From UBA1431 sp002329665 (GTDB lineage: Bacteria; Bacillota; Clostridia; Christensenellales; UBA1431), in the NCBI GenBank assembly GCA_040772545.1, contig JAXGXY010000001.1:248001-312000 (forward strand): 64,000 nt of DNA, read 5' to 3'. The position numbers were made by a program, and so were the translations under genes. Below are positions 33,587-42,733 of this stretch, piece by piece. How positions within the stretch are numbered: the stretch's first letter is position 1; each line of letters starts with the position of its first letter. The notes beneath the pieces were generated by a model, which ran no database searches, was not told the origin of the DNA, and saw nothing but the letters and a program-made list of their open reading frames with translations.

Positions 33587-35603
33587 AAAAGGCCTCGTTT
33601 TCGCGCTTGTCGGCAACCAGAACAGCGGGAAGACGACGCTCTTCAACCAGCTCACCGGCAGCCGGCAGAGGGTCGGGAACTGGCCCGGCGTCACCGTTGA
33701 GAAGAAAGAGGGCCAGGTCAGGGCGCGGGGAGGCATCACGCTCATCGACCTGCCGGGCATCTACTCGCTTTCGCCCTACACCATGGAAGAGGTCATATCG
33801 CGCGATTACATCATCGATGAGCGCCCCGACGCCGTAATCAACGTCGTGGATGCCACCAACATCGAGCGGAGCCTCTACCTCACGCTACAGCTTGCCGAAC
33901 TGGGAACGCCGATGGTGGTCGCGCTCAACATGATGGACGAGGTGCGCGCCCTCGGGGACAGCATCGACATACGCAGGCTCGAGAGCGAGCTGGGGGTACC
34001 GGTGGTGCCCATCTCGGCCAGCCGGAACGAAGGCACGGGCAGGCTCCTTGCAAGGGCCGTGGAAGTGGCGCAGAGGAGGCAGATCCCGCCCATACACGAT
34101 ATCTGTTCGGGCGACGTGCACAAGGCGCTGCACGCCATAGCGCATCTGGTGGAAGACAAGGCGAGGACCAGGAGATATCCGGTGCGTTACACTGCCACCA
34201 AGCTGGTGGAAGGGGACGCGCTGGTACGCGACGCGATCGGGCTCGATCCTTCCGAGACCGCATTGATCGAAGACATCGTACATAAGATGGAAAAGGACGC
34301 CGGACAGGACCGCGAGGCTTTGCTCGCCGACACGCGCTATGATTTTATCGGCGGCGTCGTGGGGCGGGCCGTGAAACGCAAACGCGCGTACGGCGAGCCT
34401 ACGCGCTCGGACCGCATCGACGCGGTGCTGACCCACAGGTTCTGGGCCTACCCGATATTCCTGCTCATCATGTTCCTCGTGTTCGAGATCACGTTCGGCT
34501 TCATCGGTTCGACGCTGCGGACGGGCTTCACCTGGGTGCTGGATTCCGGCGTGTCGCTGATCGACGGCCTGCTCGAAAACGCGGGCGCGTCCCCCTGGGT
34601 GACGGGGCTCGCCGTGGACGGCGTGCTGGCGGGCGTGAGCGCCATCCTCTCGTTCATGCCGGTGATACTGCTGCTGTTCTTGTGCCTGTCCGTCCTCGAA
34701 GACAGCGGGTACATGGCGCGCGCGGCGTTCATGATGGACCGGCTTTTGCGCCACCTCGGGCTGTCCGGCCGCTCGTTCATCCCTATGATCATGGGGTTTG
34801 GCTGCAGCGTTCCCGCGATCATGGCGACGCGGACCCTGGACAACGAGCGCGACCGCCGCCTGACCATTTTTTTGACGCCGTTCATGTCCTGCGGCGCCAA
34901 GGTGCCCGTCTATGCCGTGTTCACGGCGGCGTTTTTTCAGAGGGACCAGTCGCTCGTGATGCTTTCGATTTATGTGCTGGGTGCGGTTATAGCCGTAGTA
35001 TCGGGGCTCGTGCTCAAGAAGACGGTGCTCAGGGGCGAACCGGCGCCTTTCGTGCTCGAACTGCCCACCTACCGCCTGCCCACGTTAAAAAGCGTGCTCC
35101 TGCACATGTGGGAGAAGGCGCGCGGCTTCGTGAAGCGCGCGTTCACGGTGATCCTGGCTGCAAGTGTCCTGATATGGTTCCTGCAATCCTTCGATTTTTC
35201 GCTCAGCATGGTCGCGGACAGCTCCACGTCGATTCTGGCCTACGTGGGCATGGTGATCGCGCCCGTCTTCATCCCGCTGGGGTTCGGCACGTGGCAGGCG
35301 GCGACGGCGCTGGTGACGGGGTTTACCGCCAAGGAAGTGGTGATAAGCACGATGGCCGTGTTGTACGCGGCAGAAGCGGGCATGCTAAGCACGGTCCTGC
35401 AGGGCGTGTTCACGCCGCTATCGGCCTACGCGTTTATGGCGTTCACGGCCCTGTACCTGCCCTGCGTGGCGGCGTTTTCGGCGATGGTGCGCGAGATGGG
35501 CTCCTGGAAATGGGCCTTGGGGGCGGTGGGCTTTCAGACGCTGGTCGCGTGGACCGTGGCGTTTATCATATTCCAGGGCGGGAGGCTTTTGGGGCTCAGC
35601 TGA
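33510..35603 (+). CDS. feoB: Ferrous iron transporter B
   Basis: A full-length FeoB of up to 697 residues: an N-terminal G domain with G1 GNQNSGKTT, the switch NWPGVTVEKKEG, G3 DLPGIYSLSPY and G4 NMMD, a helical spacer, then the membrane part with FeoB motifs GFGCSVPAI and MSCGAKVPVY. It imports Fe2+ under low-oxygen conditions. The start is uncertain: TTG 33510, GTG 33528 or TTG 33537 are all possible and all overlap feoA by 50-77 bases, with no clear ribosome site. Translational coupling to feoA is likely. Confidence 0.95.
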   Translation: MKWNASVKSLNQRGGKRKRYRGGRPEKGLVFALVGNQNSGKTTLFNQLTGSRQRVGNWPGVTVEKKEGQVRARGGITLIDLPGIYSLSPYTMEEVISRDYIIDERPDAVINVVDATNIERSLYLTLQLAELGTPMVVALNMMDEVRALGDSIDIRRLESELGVPVVPISASRNEGTGRLLARAVEVAQRRQIPPIHDICSGDVHKALHAIAHLVEDKARTRRYPVRYTATKLVEGDALVRDAIGLDPSETALIEDIVHKMEKDAGQDREALLADTRYDFIGGVVGRAVKRKRAYGEPTRSDRIDAVLTHRFWAYPIFLLIMFLVFEITFGFIGSTLRTGFTWVLDSGVSLIDGLLENAGASPWVTGLAVDGVLAGVSAILSFMPVILLLFLCLSVLEDSGYMARAAFMMDRLLRHLGLSGRSFIPMIMGFGCSVPAIMATRTLDNERDRRLTIFLTPFMSCGAKVPVYAVFTAAFFQRDQSLVMLSIYVLGAVIAVVSGLVLKKTVLRGEPAPFVLELPTYRLPTLKSVLLHMWEKARGFVKRAFTVILAASVLIWFLQSFDFSLSMVADSSTSILAYVGMVIAPVFIPLGFGTWQAATALVTGFTAKEVVISTMAVLYAAEAGMLSTVLQGVFTPLSAYAFMAFTALYLPCVAAFSAMVREMGSWKWALGAVGFQTLVAWTVAFIIFQGGRLLGLS

Positions 35604-35615
35604 AGGAAGGCGCTG

Positions 35616-35801
35616 ATGATGAACTGGATCGACTGGATCGTGGCGGGCGTCATCATCGTATTAACGGTGGTCATCGTGGTCCGCGGCGTACTGAAAAGGC
35701 GGAAAAAGGACGCGCCCATGTGTTCAGGATGCCCGTACGCGAACGAGTGCGTCCGGGGCGGAGACTGCCCCAGGAAGACGGGGCCGAAAAAACAGGCCTA
35801 G
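35616..35801 (+). CDS. FeoB-associated Cys-rich membrane protein
   Basis: A 61-residue protein with one N-terminal membrane helix (about residues 5-26), a basic stretch RRKK and a Cys-rich tail (CSGCPYANEC, CPRK). It follows feoB by 12 bases, the usual place of the small FeoB-associated Cys-rich family in Bacillota. A role as metal-binding or stabilising partner of FeoB is suggested for the family but not proven. Confidence 0.88.
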   Translation: MMNWIDWIVAGVIIVLTVVIVVRGVLKRRKKDAPMCSGCPYANECVRGGDCPRKTGPKKQA

Positions 35802-35869
35802 CCCTGTCGAAAGAACGACAATCTGTCACAATTTTGCTGCTCATCCATAATATTTAACGGGGTTTTTTC

Positions 35870-35899
35870 ATAAATAACGAATTCCGGTATTTATTTTTT
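35870..35899 (+). terminator. Terminator of the feo operon
   Basis: ATAAATAACG (35870-35879) and CGGTATTTAT (35885-35894), nine of ten paired, with a 5-base loop and then TTTTT. Confidence 0.7.
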
Positions 35900-35912
35900 G
35901 TGTTTTTTTTGG

Positions 35913-35929
35913 TAACATGTTGCATGTTA
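35913..35929 (+). promoter_or_regulatory. Perfect dyad upstream of gltB, candidate operator
   Basis: TAACATG-TTG-CATGTTA is a perfect 7-base inverted repeat with a 3-base centre, about 97 bases before the gltB start. No clear vegetative promoter was found in this leader (35900-36025). Confidence 0.35.
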
Positions 35930-36025
35930 GGCAATGACGTCTTGCAAAATTGGGAGCGGATTTATGCCCCTATTCCAACATGTCTTTGGGCGGCGGGGGT
36001 ATTTTGCTGATAGCGGGGGATATGA

Positions 36026-39000
36026 ATGAAGAAGGCCAACACGCCGAGGGGACTCTACCGTCCGGATTTTGAACACGATGCCTGTGGGATCGGCGCAATC
36101 GCAAGCATAAAAGGAATAAAAAGCCATAAGGTCGTCGTGGATGCGCTGGATATCCTCGTCAACCTCGAACACAGGGGCGGGGTCGGCGCGGAAAGAAACA
36201 CGGGCGACGGGGCGGGGATGCTCCTTCAGCTTCCGCACCGGTTCTTTGTGATCGAGGCGCAAAAATACGGCGTGATCCTGCCGGACCCGGGCGAATACGC
36301 GGCAGGCATGCTGTTCCTTTCGGCGGACCCGGACCTGGCCGGATACGGGAAGACATTCTTTGAGCGCATCGCGCGGCAGGAGGGCTTCGAGTTCCTGTTC
36401 TGGCGCGAGGTCCCGCACGATCCCTCGGAACTGGGCAGGACGGCGTTTGAGTGCAAGCCTTCCATATGGCAGCCTTTCGTTTCGCATACGCAAAAGGGCC
36501 TGACGACCCTCGAGTTCGAGCGCAGGCTGTATGTCCTGCGGCGCGTGACGGAAAGCGCCGTCCTTGAAGACGAAAGGCTGTCCAAGGACACGTTTTATTT
36601 CTCGTCGCTCTCGGCCAGGACGATCGTTTATAAGGGCATGCTGATGGCGTCGCAGATCAGGCGGTTCTATCCGGACCTGACCAACGCGCGCGTCGAGACC
36701 GCGATCGCGCTGGTGCACTCGCGCTACAGCACGAACACGTTCCCGAGCTGGGAGCGGGCCCATCCCTACCGCTACATCATCCACAACGGCGAGATCAACA
36801 CGCTGCGCGGGAACATCAACCGCCTCTACGCGCGGCAGAGCAAGCTCGATTCGCCTACGCTTGGGAGCGACCTCAAGCGCATACTGCCCATCATCAACAC
36901 GGAAGGGTCGGACTCGGCGATACTGGACAACACGCTGGAGTTTTTGACGATGGCCGGCAGGGAACTGCCCAAGGCCGTGATGATGACCGTGCCCGAGCCG
37001 TGGATACATAACGAGAGGATATCCGACAGCCTCAGGGCCTACCTTGAATACAACGCCATTCTGATGGAGCCGTGGGACGGACCCGCCGCCGTGATCTACA
37101 GCGACGGGGAGATTCTAGGCGCTGTTTTGGATAGAAACGGCCTGCGTCCTTCGCGCTATTACATCACCAGGGACGACCATGTGGTCCTCGCCTCCGAAGT
37201 GGGCGTCATCGATATCGACCCGGCGAACATAGCGGAAAAACGGCGGCTGCAGCCCGGCAACATGCTCGCGGTGGACACCGCCAAGGGGCGCATTATAAGC
37301 AACGACGAACTCAAGGAAGGCTACGCCGGCGAGCACCCTTTCAGGCAGTGGCTGAAGGAGGAACTGCTGTACGCCGACAGGCTCGACATGCCCGACGTAA
37401 TAGAGGAGCGGCTCTCGCGCGAGCAGCTCCTGTTCCGGCAGAAGGCGTTCGGGTACTCGTACGAGGACGTCAGCGATACGATCACCCATATGGCCGACCG
37501 CGGCACCGAGCCGATCGGGTCCATGGGCATCGACGTCCCGCTCGCGGTCCTTTCCGACAGGCCCAAGCCGCTTTTCGACTATTTCAAGGAGTTGTTCGCC
37601 CAGGTCACCAATCCGCCCATCGATGCGATGCGCGAGGAGGTCGTCACGGCGACCAACGTGTACCTGGGCACCGACGGCAACCTCCTGAGGGACAGCCGCG
37701 AGAACTGCCGCATGATCCGCCTGGAGAGCCCAATCCTGGATTTCGAGCGGTTCCAGAAGATAAGGCACGTGGACCGGGAAGGATTCAGCGTCGCCACGCT
37801 CTCCACGCTCTTTGACAGGCGGCGCGGCGAAGGCGCGCTGGAAGAGGCGCTCGGGCGCCTTTGCGAAGAGGCGTACAGGCTCTACATAAACGGCCACAAC
37901 CTGCTGATCCTCAGCGACAGGGGGATGGACCGCAACATGGTTCCGATCGCGTCGGCCCTGGCACTCTCGGCCGTGCACCATCACCTGGTCCGACTGGGCG
38001 TGCGCACGGCGCTGGACCTCATCGTCGACACCGCCGAGCCGCGCGAGGTGCATCATTTCGCCGTGCTGCTGGGCTTCGGCGCGTCGGCCGTCTACCCGTA
38101 CCTCGCGCACCGGACCGTGCGCGAACTGTGCGAGGAGAAGGTCATAAGCCTGCCGTACGAAAAGGCGGTTCAAAACTACAACAAAGCGGTGCTCAAGGAC
38201 GTCATCAAGGTGCTTTCCAAGATGGGCATCTCGACCATACAGTCCTACCAGGGCGCGCAGATATTCGAGGCCGTCGGGATCAGCGACGAAGTGATCGACA
38301 GATACTTCACCAACACCGTCAGCCGCGTGGGCGGCGTCGGCCTTCGAGAGCTGCAGAAAGAAGCCGAGCTCAAGCACGACGAGGCGATTAAAAAGCGCTC
38401 GATACAGCGTTACGACCAACTCCCCTCCAACGGGGAACACCGCGCGCGGACGGGGAAGGAGAGGCACCTTTATAACCCGATGACCATCCACACCCTCCAG
38501 CAGGCGACAAAGAAAGGCGACTACGGGCTTTTCAAGGAGTATTCCGCGATGCTCGAAGGCGGGGACGGCCCGATTACGCTGCGGGGGCTGATGGACTTCA
38601 ATTTCGACCCAAACGGCGGCGTCCCCATCGACGAGGTCGAGAGCGTGGACGATATCGTCAGGCGCTTCAAGACCGGCGCGATGTCCTACGGTTCGATTTC
38701 GCTGGAGGCGCACCAGGCGCTGGCGATCGCCATGAACCGGCTGCACGGGAAATCGAACACGGGCGAGGGCGGCGAGGACCCCGAACGCTATACCCCCGAG
38801 CCCAACGGGGACTCGCGGATGTCGGCGATCAAGCAGGTGGCCTCCGGGCGTTTCGGCGTGACTTCCCGGTACCTGGTCAACTCGAAGGAACTGCAGATCA
38901 AGATGGCGCAGGGCGCGAAACCCGGCGAAGGCGGGCAGCTCCCCGCGAGCAAGGTATATCCCTGGATCGCGGGCACCAGGGGCACGACCCCGGGCGTGGG

Positions 39001-40615
39001 GCTCATCTCCCCGCCGCCGCACCACGACATCTATTCGATCGAGGACCTGGCGCAGCTCATCTACGACCTGAAAAATTCCAACGACGAAGCCGGCGTCTCG
39101 GTGAAGCTGGTGTCCGAGGCCGGCGTGGGCACGATCGCCGCCGGCGTTTCGAAGGGTGGCGCGGGCGTCATCCTGATCTCAAGCCATGACGGCGGCACGG
39201 GCGCGTCGCCGCGCAACTCGATCAAGCACGCGGGGCTGCCCTGGGAGCTCGGGCTCTCGGAAACGCACCAGATCCTGCTTTGTAACCGGCTGCGCGAACG
39301 CGTACGCGTCGAAACGGACGGCAAGCTGATGACCGGGCGCGACGTCGTGATCGCGGCTTTGCTGGGCGCGGACGAATACGGTTTCGCGACGGCGCCGCTG
39401 GTGGCGCTGGGCTGCGTGATGATGCGCGTATGCAACCTGGACACCTGCCCGGTAGGCATCGCGACACAGAACGAGGAGCTGCGCAGGCGGTTCAGGGGGA
39501 AGCCCGAATACGTGGTCAACTTCATGCGCTTCGTCGCGCAGGAGATGCGCGAATACATGGCCAGGCTCGGTTTCAGGACCGTCAACGAGATGATCGGGCG
39601 GATCGACAAGCTGAGGAAACGCGACGGCATCAAGGGCTGGAAAGCGAGGACGGTGGACCTGAGAGGCATACTCGACCCGGAGGGCATCGACAAGACCAAG
39701 GCCGTGCATTACAGGAAGGACGCCGAGTTCGACCACCGGCTCGACCGCGTGATCGACAGCACGCTGTTCCTCAGGCAGTGTGAACCGGCGCTGGAGCGCG
39801 GGGAAAGGGTCAGGTTCAGGGCCGAGATCAACAACATCAACCGCACCGTGGGCACGATACTGGGCTCCAGGGTGTCACGCAGGTACCCCGATGGCCTGCC
39901 CTACGACACGATCATCATCGACTGCCACGGCTCCGGCGGCCAGAGCTTCGGCGCTTTTCTGCCAAGGGGTGTCACCATCAACGTCGAGGGCGACGCCAAC
40001 GACTATTTCGGCAAGGGCCTCTCGGGAGGCAGGCTATCGCTGCGCCCGCCCGCTCTCAGCACGTTCGCGCCCGACAAAAACATCATCGTGGGCAACGTCG
40101 CCTTCTACGGCGCGACCGGCGGCAGCGCGTTCATAAACGGCGTGGCGGGCGAGCGTTTCTGCGTGCGCAACTCGGGGGCGCGCGCCGTCGTCGAGGGCGT
40201 GGGCGACCACGGCTGCGAGTACATGACGGGCGGGGTCGCCCTGATCCTCGGGCGCACGGGTATCAACTTCGCCGCGGGCATGAGCGGGGGCATCGCCTAC
40301 CTTTACGAGGAGGAACCGGGCTTTTCGTCCAAAATAAACTTCTCGATGGTGAAGCTCTACGGCACGGACGAGACGGACCACGGCGCCATACGCGAGCTTC
40401 TAAAAGAGCACCTGAGAATGACCGGCTCCCCCAAGGCGGAGCGTATCCTCGCCGACTTCGAAAACCACCGGGAGCGGTTCCATAAGGTCATGCCCAACGA
40501 CTATGAAAAGATGCTCGCGACCATCGAACGGAAGCTTCAGGAGGGCCTGAGCAGGAAAGACGCGGAGATCGAGGCCTTTTACGAGAACTGCAGAAACAAT
40601 AATTCCAGGGAGTGA
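36026..40615 (+). CDS. gltB: Glutamate synthase large subunit
   Basis: A 1529-residue GOGAT alpha chain that transfers ammonia from glutamine to 2-oxoglutarate. An N-terminal class II amidotransferase domain starts at Cys20 (DACGIG) once the short propeptide is removed. Central and FMN-binding domains follow, with TGEGGEDPERY and PGEGGQLPASKVYPWIA segments. The 3Fe-4S cluster Cys set is near residues 1130-1141 (CNLDTCPVG). A C-terminal beta-helix carries Gly-rich repeats (GATGGSAFINGVAGERF). The length is normal. gltD follows after 11 bases, so the two subunits are co-expressed. Confidence 0.97.
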   Translation: MKKANTPRGLYRPDFEHDACGIGAIASIKGIKSHKVVVDALDILVNLEHRGGVGAERNTGDGAGMLLQLPHRFFVIEAQKYGVILPDPGEYAAGMLFLSADPDLAGYGKTFFERIARQEGFEFLFWREVPHDPSELGRTAFECKPSIWQPFVSHTQKGLTTLEFERRLYVLRRVTESAVLEDERLSKDTFYFSSLSARTIVYKGMLMASQIRRFYPDLTNARVETAIALVHSRYSTNTFPSWERAHPYRYIIHNGEINTLRGNINRLYARQSKLDSPTLGSDLKRILPIINTEGSDSAILDNTLEFLTMAGRELPKAVMMTVPEPWIHNERISDSLRAYLEYNAILMEPWDGPAAVIYSDGEILGAVLDRNGLRPSRYYITRDDHVVLASEVGVIDIDPANIAEKRRLQPGNMLAVDTAKGRIISNDELKEGYAGEHPFRQWLKEELLYADRLDMPDVIEERLSREQLLFRQKAFGYSYEDVSDTITHMADRGTEPIGSMGIDVPLAVLSDRPKPLFDYFKELFAQVTNPPIDAMREEVVTATNVYLGTDGNLLRDSRENCRMIRLESPILDFERFQKIRHVDREGFSVATLSTLFDRRRGEGALEEALGRLCEEAYRLYINGHNLLILSDRGMDRNMVPIASALALSAVHHHLVRLGVRTALDLIVDTAEPREVHHFAVLLGFGASAVYPYLAHRTVRELCEEKVISLPYEKAVQNYNKAVLKDVIKVLSKMGISTIQSYQGAQIFEAVGISDEVIDRYFTNTVSRVGGVGLRELQKEAELKHDEAIKKRSIQRYDQLPSNGEHRARTGKERHLYNPMTIHTLQQATKKGDYGLFKEYSAMLEGGDGPITLRGLMDFNFDPNGGVPIDEVESVDDIVRRFKTGAMSYGSISLEAHQALAIAMNRLHGKSNTGEGGEDPERYTPEPNGDSRMSAIKQVASGRFGVTSRYLVNSKELQIKMAQGAKPGEGGQLPASKVYPWIAGTRGTTPGVGLISPPPHHDIYSIEDLAQLIYDLKNSNDEAGVSVKLVSEAGVGTIAAGVSKGGAGVILISSHDGGTGASPRNSIKHAGLPWELGLSETHQILLCNRLRERVRVETDGKLMTGRDVVIAALLGADEYGFATAPLVALGCVMMRVCNLDTCPVGIATQNEELRRRFRGKPEYVVNFMRFVAQEMREYMARLGFRTVNEMIGRIDKLRKRDGIKGWKARTVDLRGILDPEGIDKTKAVHYRKDAEFDHRLDRVIDSTLFLRQCEPALERGERVRFRAEINNINRTVGTILGSRVSRRYPDGLPYDTIIIDCHGSGGQSFGAFLPRGVTINVEGDANDYFGKGLSGGRLSLRPPALSTFAPDKNIIVGNVAFYGATGGSAFINGVAGERFCVRNSGARAVVEGVGDHGCEYMTGGVALILGRTGINFAAGMSGGIAYLYEEEPGFSSKINFSMVKLYGTDETDHGAIRELLKEHLRMTGSPKAERILADFENHRERFHKVMPNDYEKMLATIERKLQEGLSRKDAEIEAFYENCRNNNSRE

Positions 40616-40626
40616 GGCAAGAAAAA

Positions 40627-42111
40627 ATGGGCAAGCCCACCGGATTCATAGAATACAACAGGAAAGAGGGGCCGAACGTTCCCGAAAAGGAACGCGTCGC
40701 CAACTGGGAAGAGTTCCACAATCGCCTGCCTCAAGAGGAGCAGCGCATCCAGGGCGCCCGGTGCATGGACTGCGGTACGCCGTTTTGCCAGTCCAACCTC
40801 ATGCTGGGCGGGATGGCGTCGGGCTGTCCGCTTTGCAACCTGATTCCCGAATGGAACGACCTGGTCTGCCGGGGGAGATGGAAGGAAGCTTTTTTGCGCC
40901 TTATGTACACCAACAACTTCCCCGAGTTCACCGGCCGCGTATGCCCCGCGCTGTGCGAGTCTGCGTGCACGGCAGGCCTCAACGGCGACCCGGTCTCCAT
41001 CAGGGAAAACGAGCGCGCGATCATAGAAACGGCGTACGAGAACGGCTGGATGGCCCCCGTCGTCCCCGGGGTGCGCACCGGCAGGAAGGTGGCGGTCATC
41101 GGCTCGGGCCCTGCGGGGCTTGCGGCCGCCGATTCCCTGAACCGGCTGGGGCACAGCGTTACGGTGTACGAGCGGCACGACTGTCCGGGCGGCCTGCTCA
41201 TGTACGGCATCCCCAATATGAAGCTGGACAAATCGGTCATCATGCGCAGGGTAGACCTGATGCAAAAAGAAGGCGTCGTGTTCAGGACCGGAATGGACGT
41301 CGGCAAAAACGTGGACGCCAAAGAGATCGTGGAGGAATACGACGCGGTGGTGCTGGCCTGCGGCGCGTCCAAGCCACGCGACCTGCAGGCGGAGGGGCGC
41401 GAACTGGAAGGCATCCATTTCGCCGTGGACTATCTGCGGGCGAACACCAAAAGCCTGCTCGATTCGGGTCGCGGGGACGGCAGCCATATATCCGCTAAGG
41501 ACAAGGATGTCATCGTCATCGGCGGCGGCGACACCGGCACGGACTGCGTGGGCACCGCCCTTCGCCAGGGCTGCAGGTCGGTGCGCCAGATCGAGATCAT
41601 GCCCGAGCTTCCCGCGACGCGCGCCGAAACCAATCCCTGGCCGCAGTACCGGCGGGTGCTGAAGGTGGATTACGGCCAGCAGGAGCATATCGCGCTTTAC
41701 GGTTCGGACCCGCGCACCTACAACACGACCGTCACCCGTTTCGAGGGGGAGGACGGCCGGGTGACCAAGGCGCACACGGTCGGGGTCGCATGGGAGAAGG
41801 ACACAAGCGGCAGGTTCGTGCCCAAGCATGTAGCCGGTTCGCAAATGGTCTTAAACGCACAGCTCGTGCTCATCGCGATGGGCTTTGTGGGCGCAGAGGA
41901 TTATGTGGCCGAGGCGTTCGGCGTAAAACGCGACGGACGCGGGAACGTGGACGCCGCTTACGGGGACCACGGCACGAACGTGGAAAAAATCTTTGCGGCA
42001 GGGGACGTTCGCAGGGGGCAGTCCCTCGTCGTTTGGGGCGTCGCCGAAGGGCGGAACGCCGCGCTCGCCGTGGACGAATACCTGATGCGCTCTGAGGAAT
42101 GGACGGCCTGA
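40627..42111 (+). CDS. gltD: Glutamate synthase small subunit
   Basis: A 494-residue NADPH-oxidising subunit that feeds electrons to GltB. Two 4Fe-4S Cys sets lie in CMDCGTPFC...CPLC and CPALCESAC. An FAD-binding GSGPAGLAAAD and an NADPH-binding GGGDTGTDCVGTA motif follow in the usual order, and the C-terminus has FAAGDVRRGQSLVVWG. I start at ATG 40627, which has GGAGTGAGG upstream; the longer version adds five weak residues. It directly follows gltB. Confidence 0.96.
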   Translation: MGKPTGFIEYNRKEGPNVPEKERVANWEEFHNRLPQEEQRIQGARCMDCGTPFCQSNLMLGGMASGCPLCNLIPEWNDLVCRGRWKEAFLRLMYTNNFPEFTGRVCPALCESACTAGLNGDPVSIRENERAIIETAYENGWMAPVVPGVRTGRKVAVIGSGPAGLAAADSLNRLGHSVTVYERHDCPGGLLMYGIPNMKLDKSVIMRRVDLMQKEGVVFRTGMDVGKNVDAKEIVEEYDAVVLACGASKPRDLQAEGRELEGIHFAVDYLRANTKSLLDSGRGDGSHISAKDKDVIVIGGGDTGTDCVGTALRQGCRSVRQIEIMPELPATRAETNPWPQYRRVLKVDYGQQEHIALYGSDPRTYNTTVTRFEGEDGRVTKAHTVGVAWEKDTSGRFVPKHVAGSQMVLNAQLVLIAMGFVGAEDYVAEAFGVKRDGRGNVDAAYGDHGTNVEKIFAAGDVRRGQSLVVWGVAEGRNAALAVDEYLMRSEEWTA

Positions 42112-42125
42112 CGATAAAGTTGTGC

Positions 42126-42154
42126 TTTCACTTAAGCGTTACAGGCTGTATAAT
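42126..42154 (+). promoter_or_regulatory. Promoter for the small membrane protein at 42.2 kb
   Basis: TTTCAC (42126-42131), 17-base spacer, TATAAT (42149-42154). A second TATAAT lies at 42169-42174. Confidence 0.55.
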
Positions 42155-42191
42155 GAACGGGTAAACACTATAATATTTGGGCGGTGGCGGG

Positions 42192-42569
42192 ATGAAACCG
42201 GAAACGAAATACAACCTCCTGTTGGGCCTGGCTATGATGGTCGGGATAGGCGGGTTCATGCTGATAATAACCGTGGTGTTCCCTGTCCTGAAAAAAGGGG
42301 ATTTGCTGGGGCCGGCCGTGATCCTCGTATGGGCGATCCTCGTATTCTTCCTGCTTTTTTTACGTTACCGCATCGCAAAAAAAGACGCCGAAATCCAGGC
42401 GCAGATCAAAAAGGACGCCGCTAAGTTTGCTAAGCTTCAAGAGGAGAAACAGGCCAGGAAGGGGAGAAGGGCAAAGATCATCGCCAACCCCTTCAAAGAC
42501 CAGACAGCACTGGTCGATTCCGATGATGACGGGGGAGAGGACGCGAAAGAGCCGCCAGACGGCGACTGA
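42192..42569 (+). CDS. Small two-helix membrane protein of unknown function
   Basis: A 125-residue protein with two hydrophobic helices (about residues 9-31 and 39-57), then a basic, coiled-coil-prone stretch (RIAKKDAEIQAQIKKDAAKFAKLQEEKQ split over 58-85) and an acidic tail with DSDDDGGEDAKE. I do not recognise the family. Both ends of the chain would face the cytoplasm. GGCGGTGGCGGG precedes the chosen ATG at 42192. It has its own promoter and a strong terminator, so it is probably a single-gene unit. Confidence 0.6.
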   Translation: MKPETKYNLLLGLAMMVGIGGFMLIITVVFPVLKKGDLLGPAVILVWAILVFFLLFLRYRIAKKDAEIQAQIKKDAAKFAKLQEEKQARKGRRAKIIANPFKDQTALVDSDDDGGEDAKEPPDGD

Positions 42570-42657
42570 TATTGAGCCGGGGACAGGCGGGGCGACAAAG
42601 AGTGTTAGGCGACGGCAAGCGCCCGGTGATGAAGCCCGGTGGTGCCGTTTGAAGATT

Positions 42658-42696
42658 AACATCCGCCTGCGGACAACCGCAGGCGGATGTTGTTTT
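42658..42696. terminator. Strong bidirectional-type terminator
   Basis: AACATCCGCCTGCGG and CCGCAGGCGGATGTT form a perfect 15-base-pair stem with an ACAA loop, then GTTTT. It sits between converging genes and could serve both. Confidence 0.9.
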
Positions 42697-42733
42697 ACCG
42701 AAAAGCCGTTTTTCAGGAGCCAGGTGGATGCGT

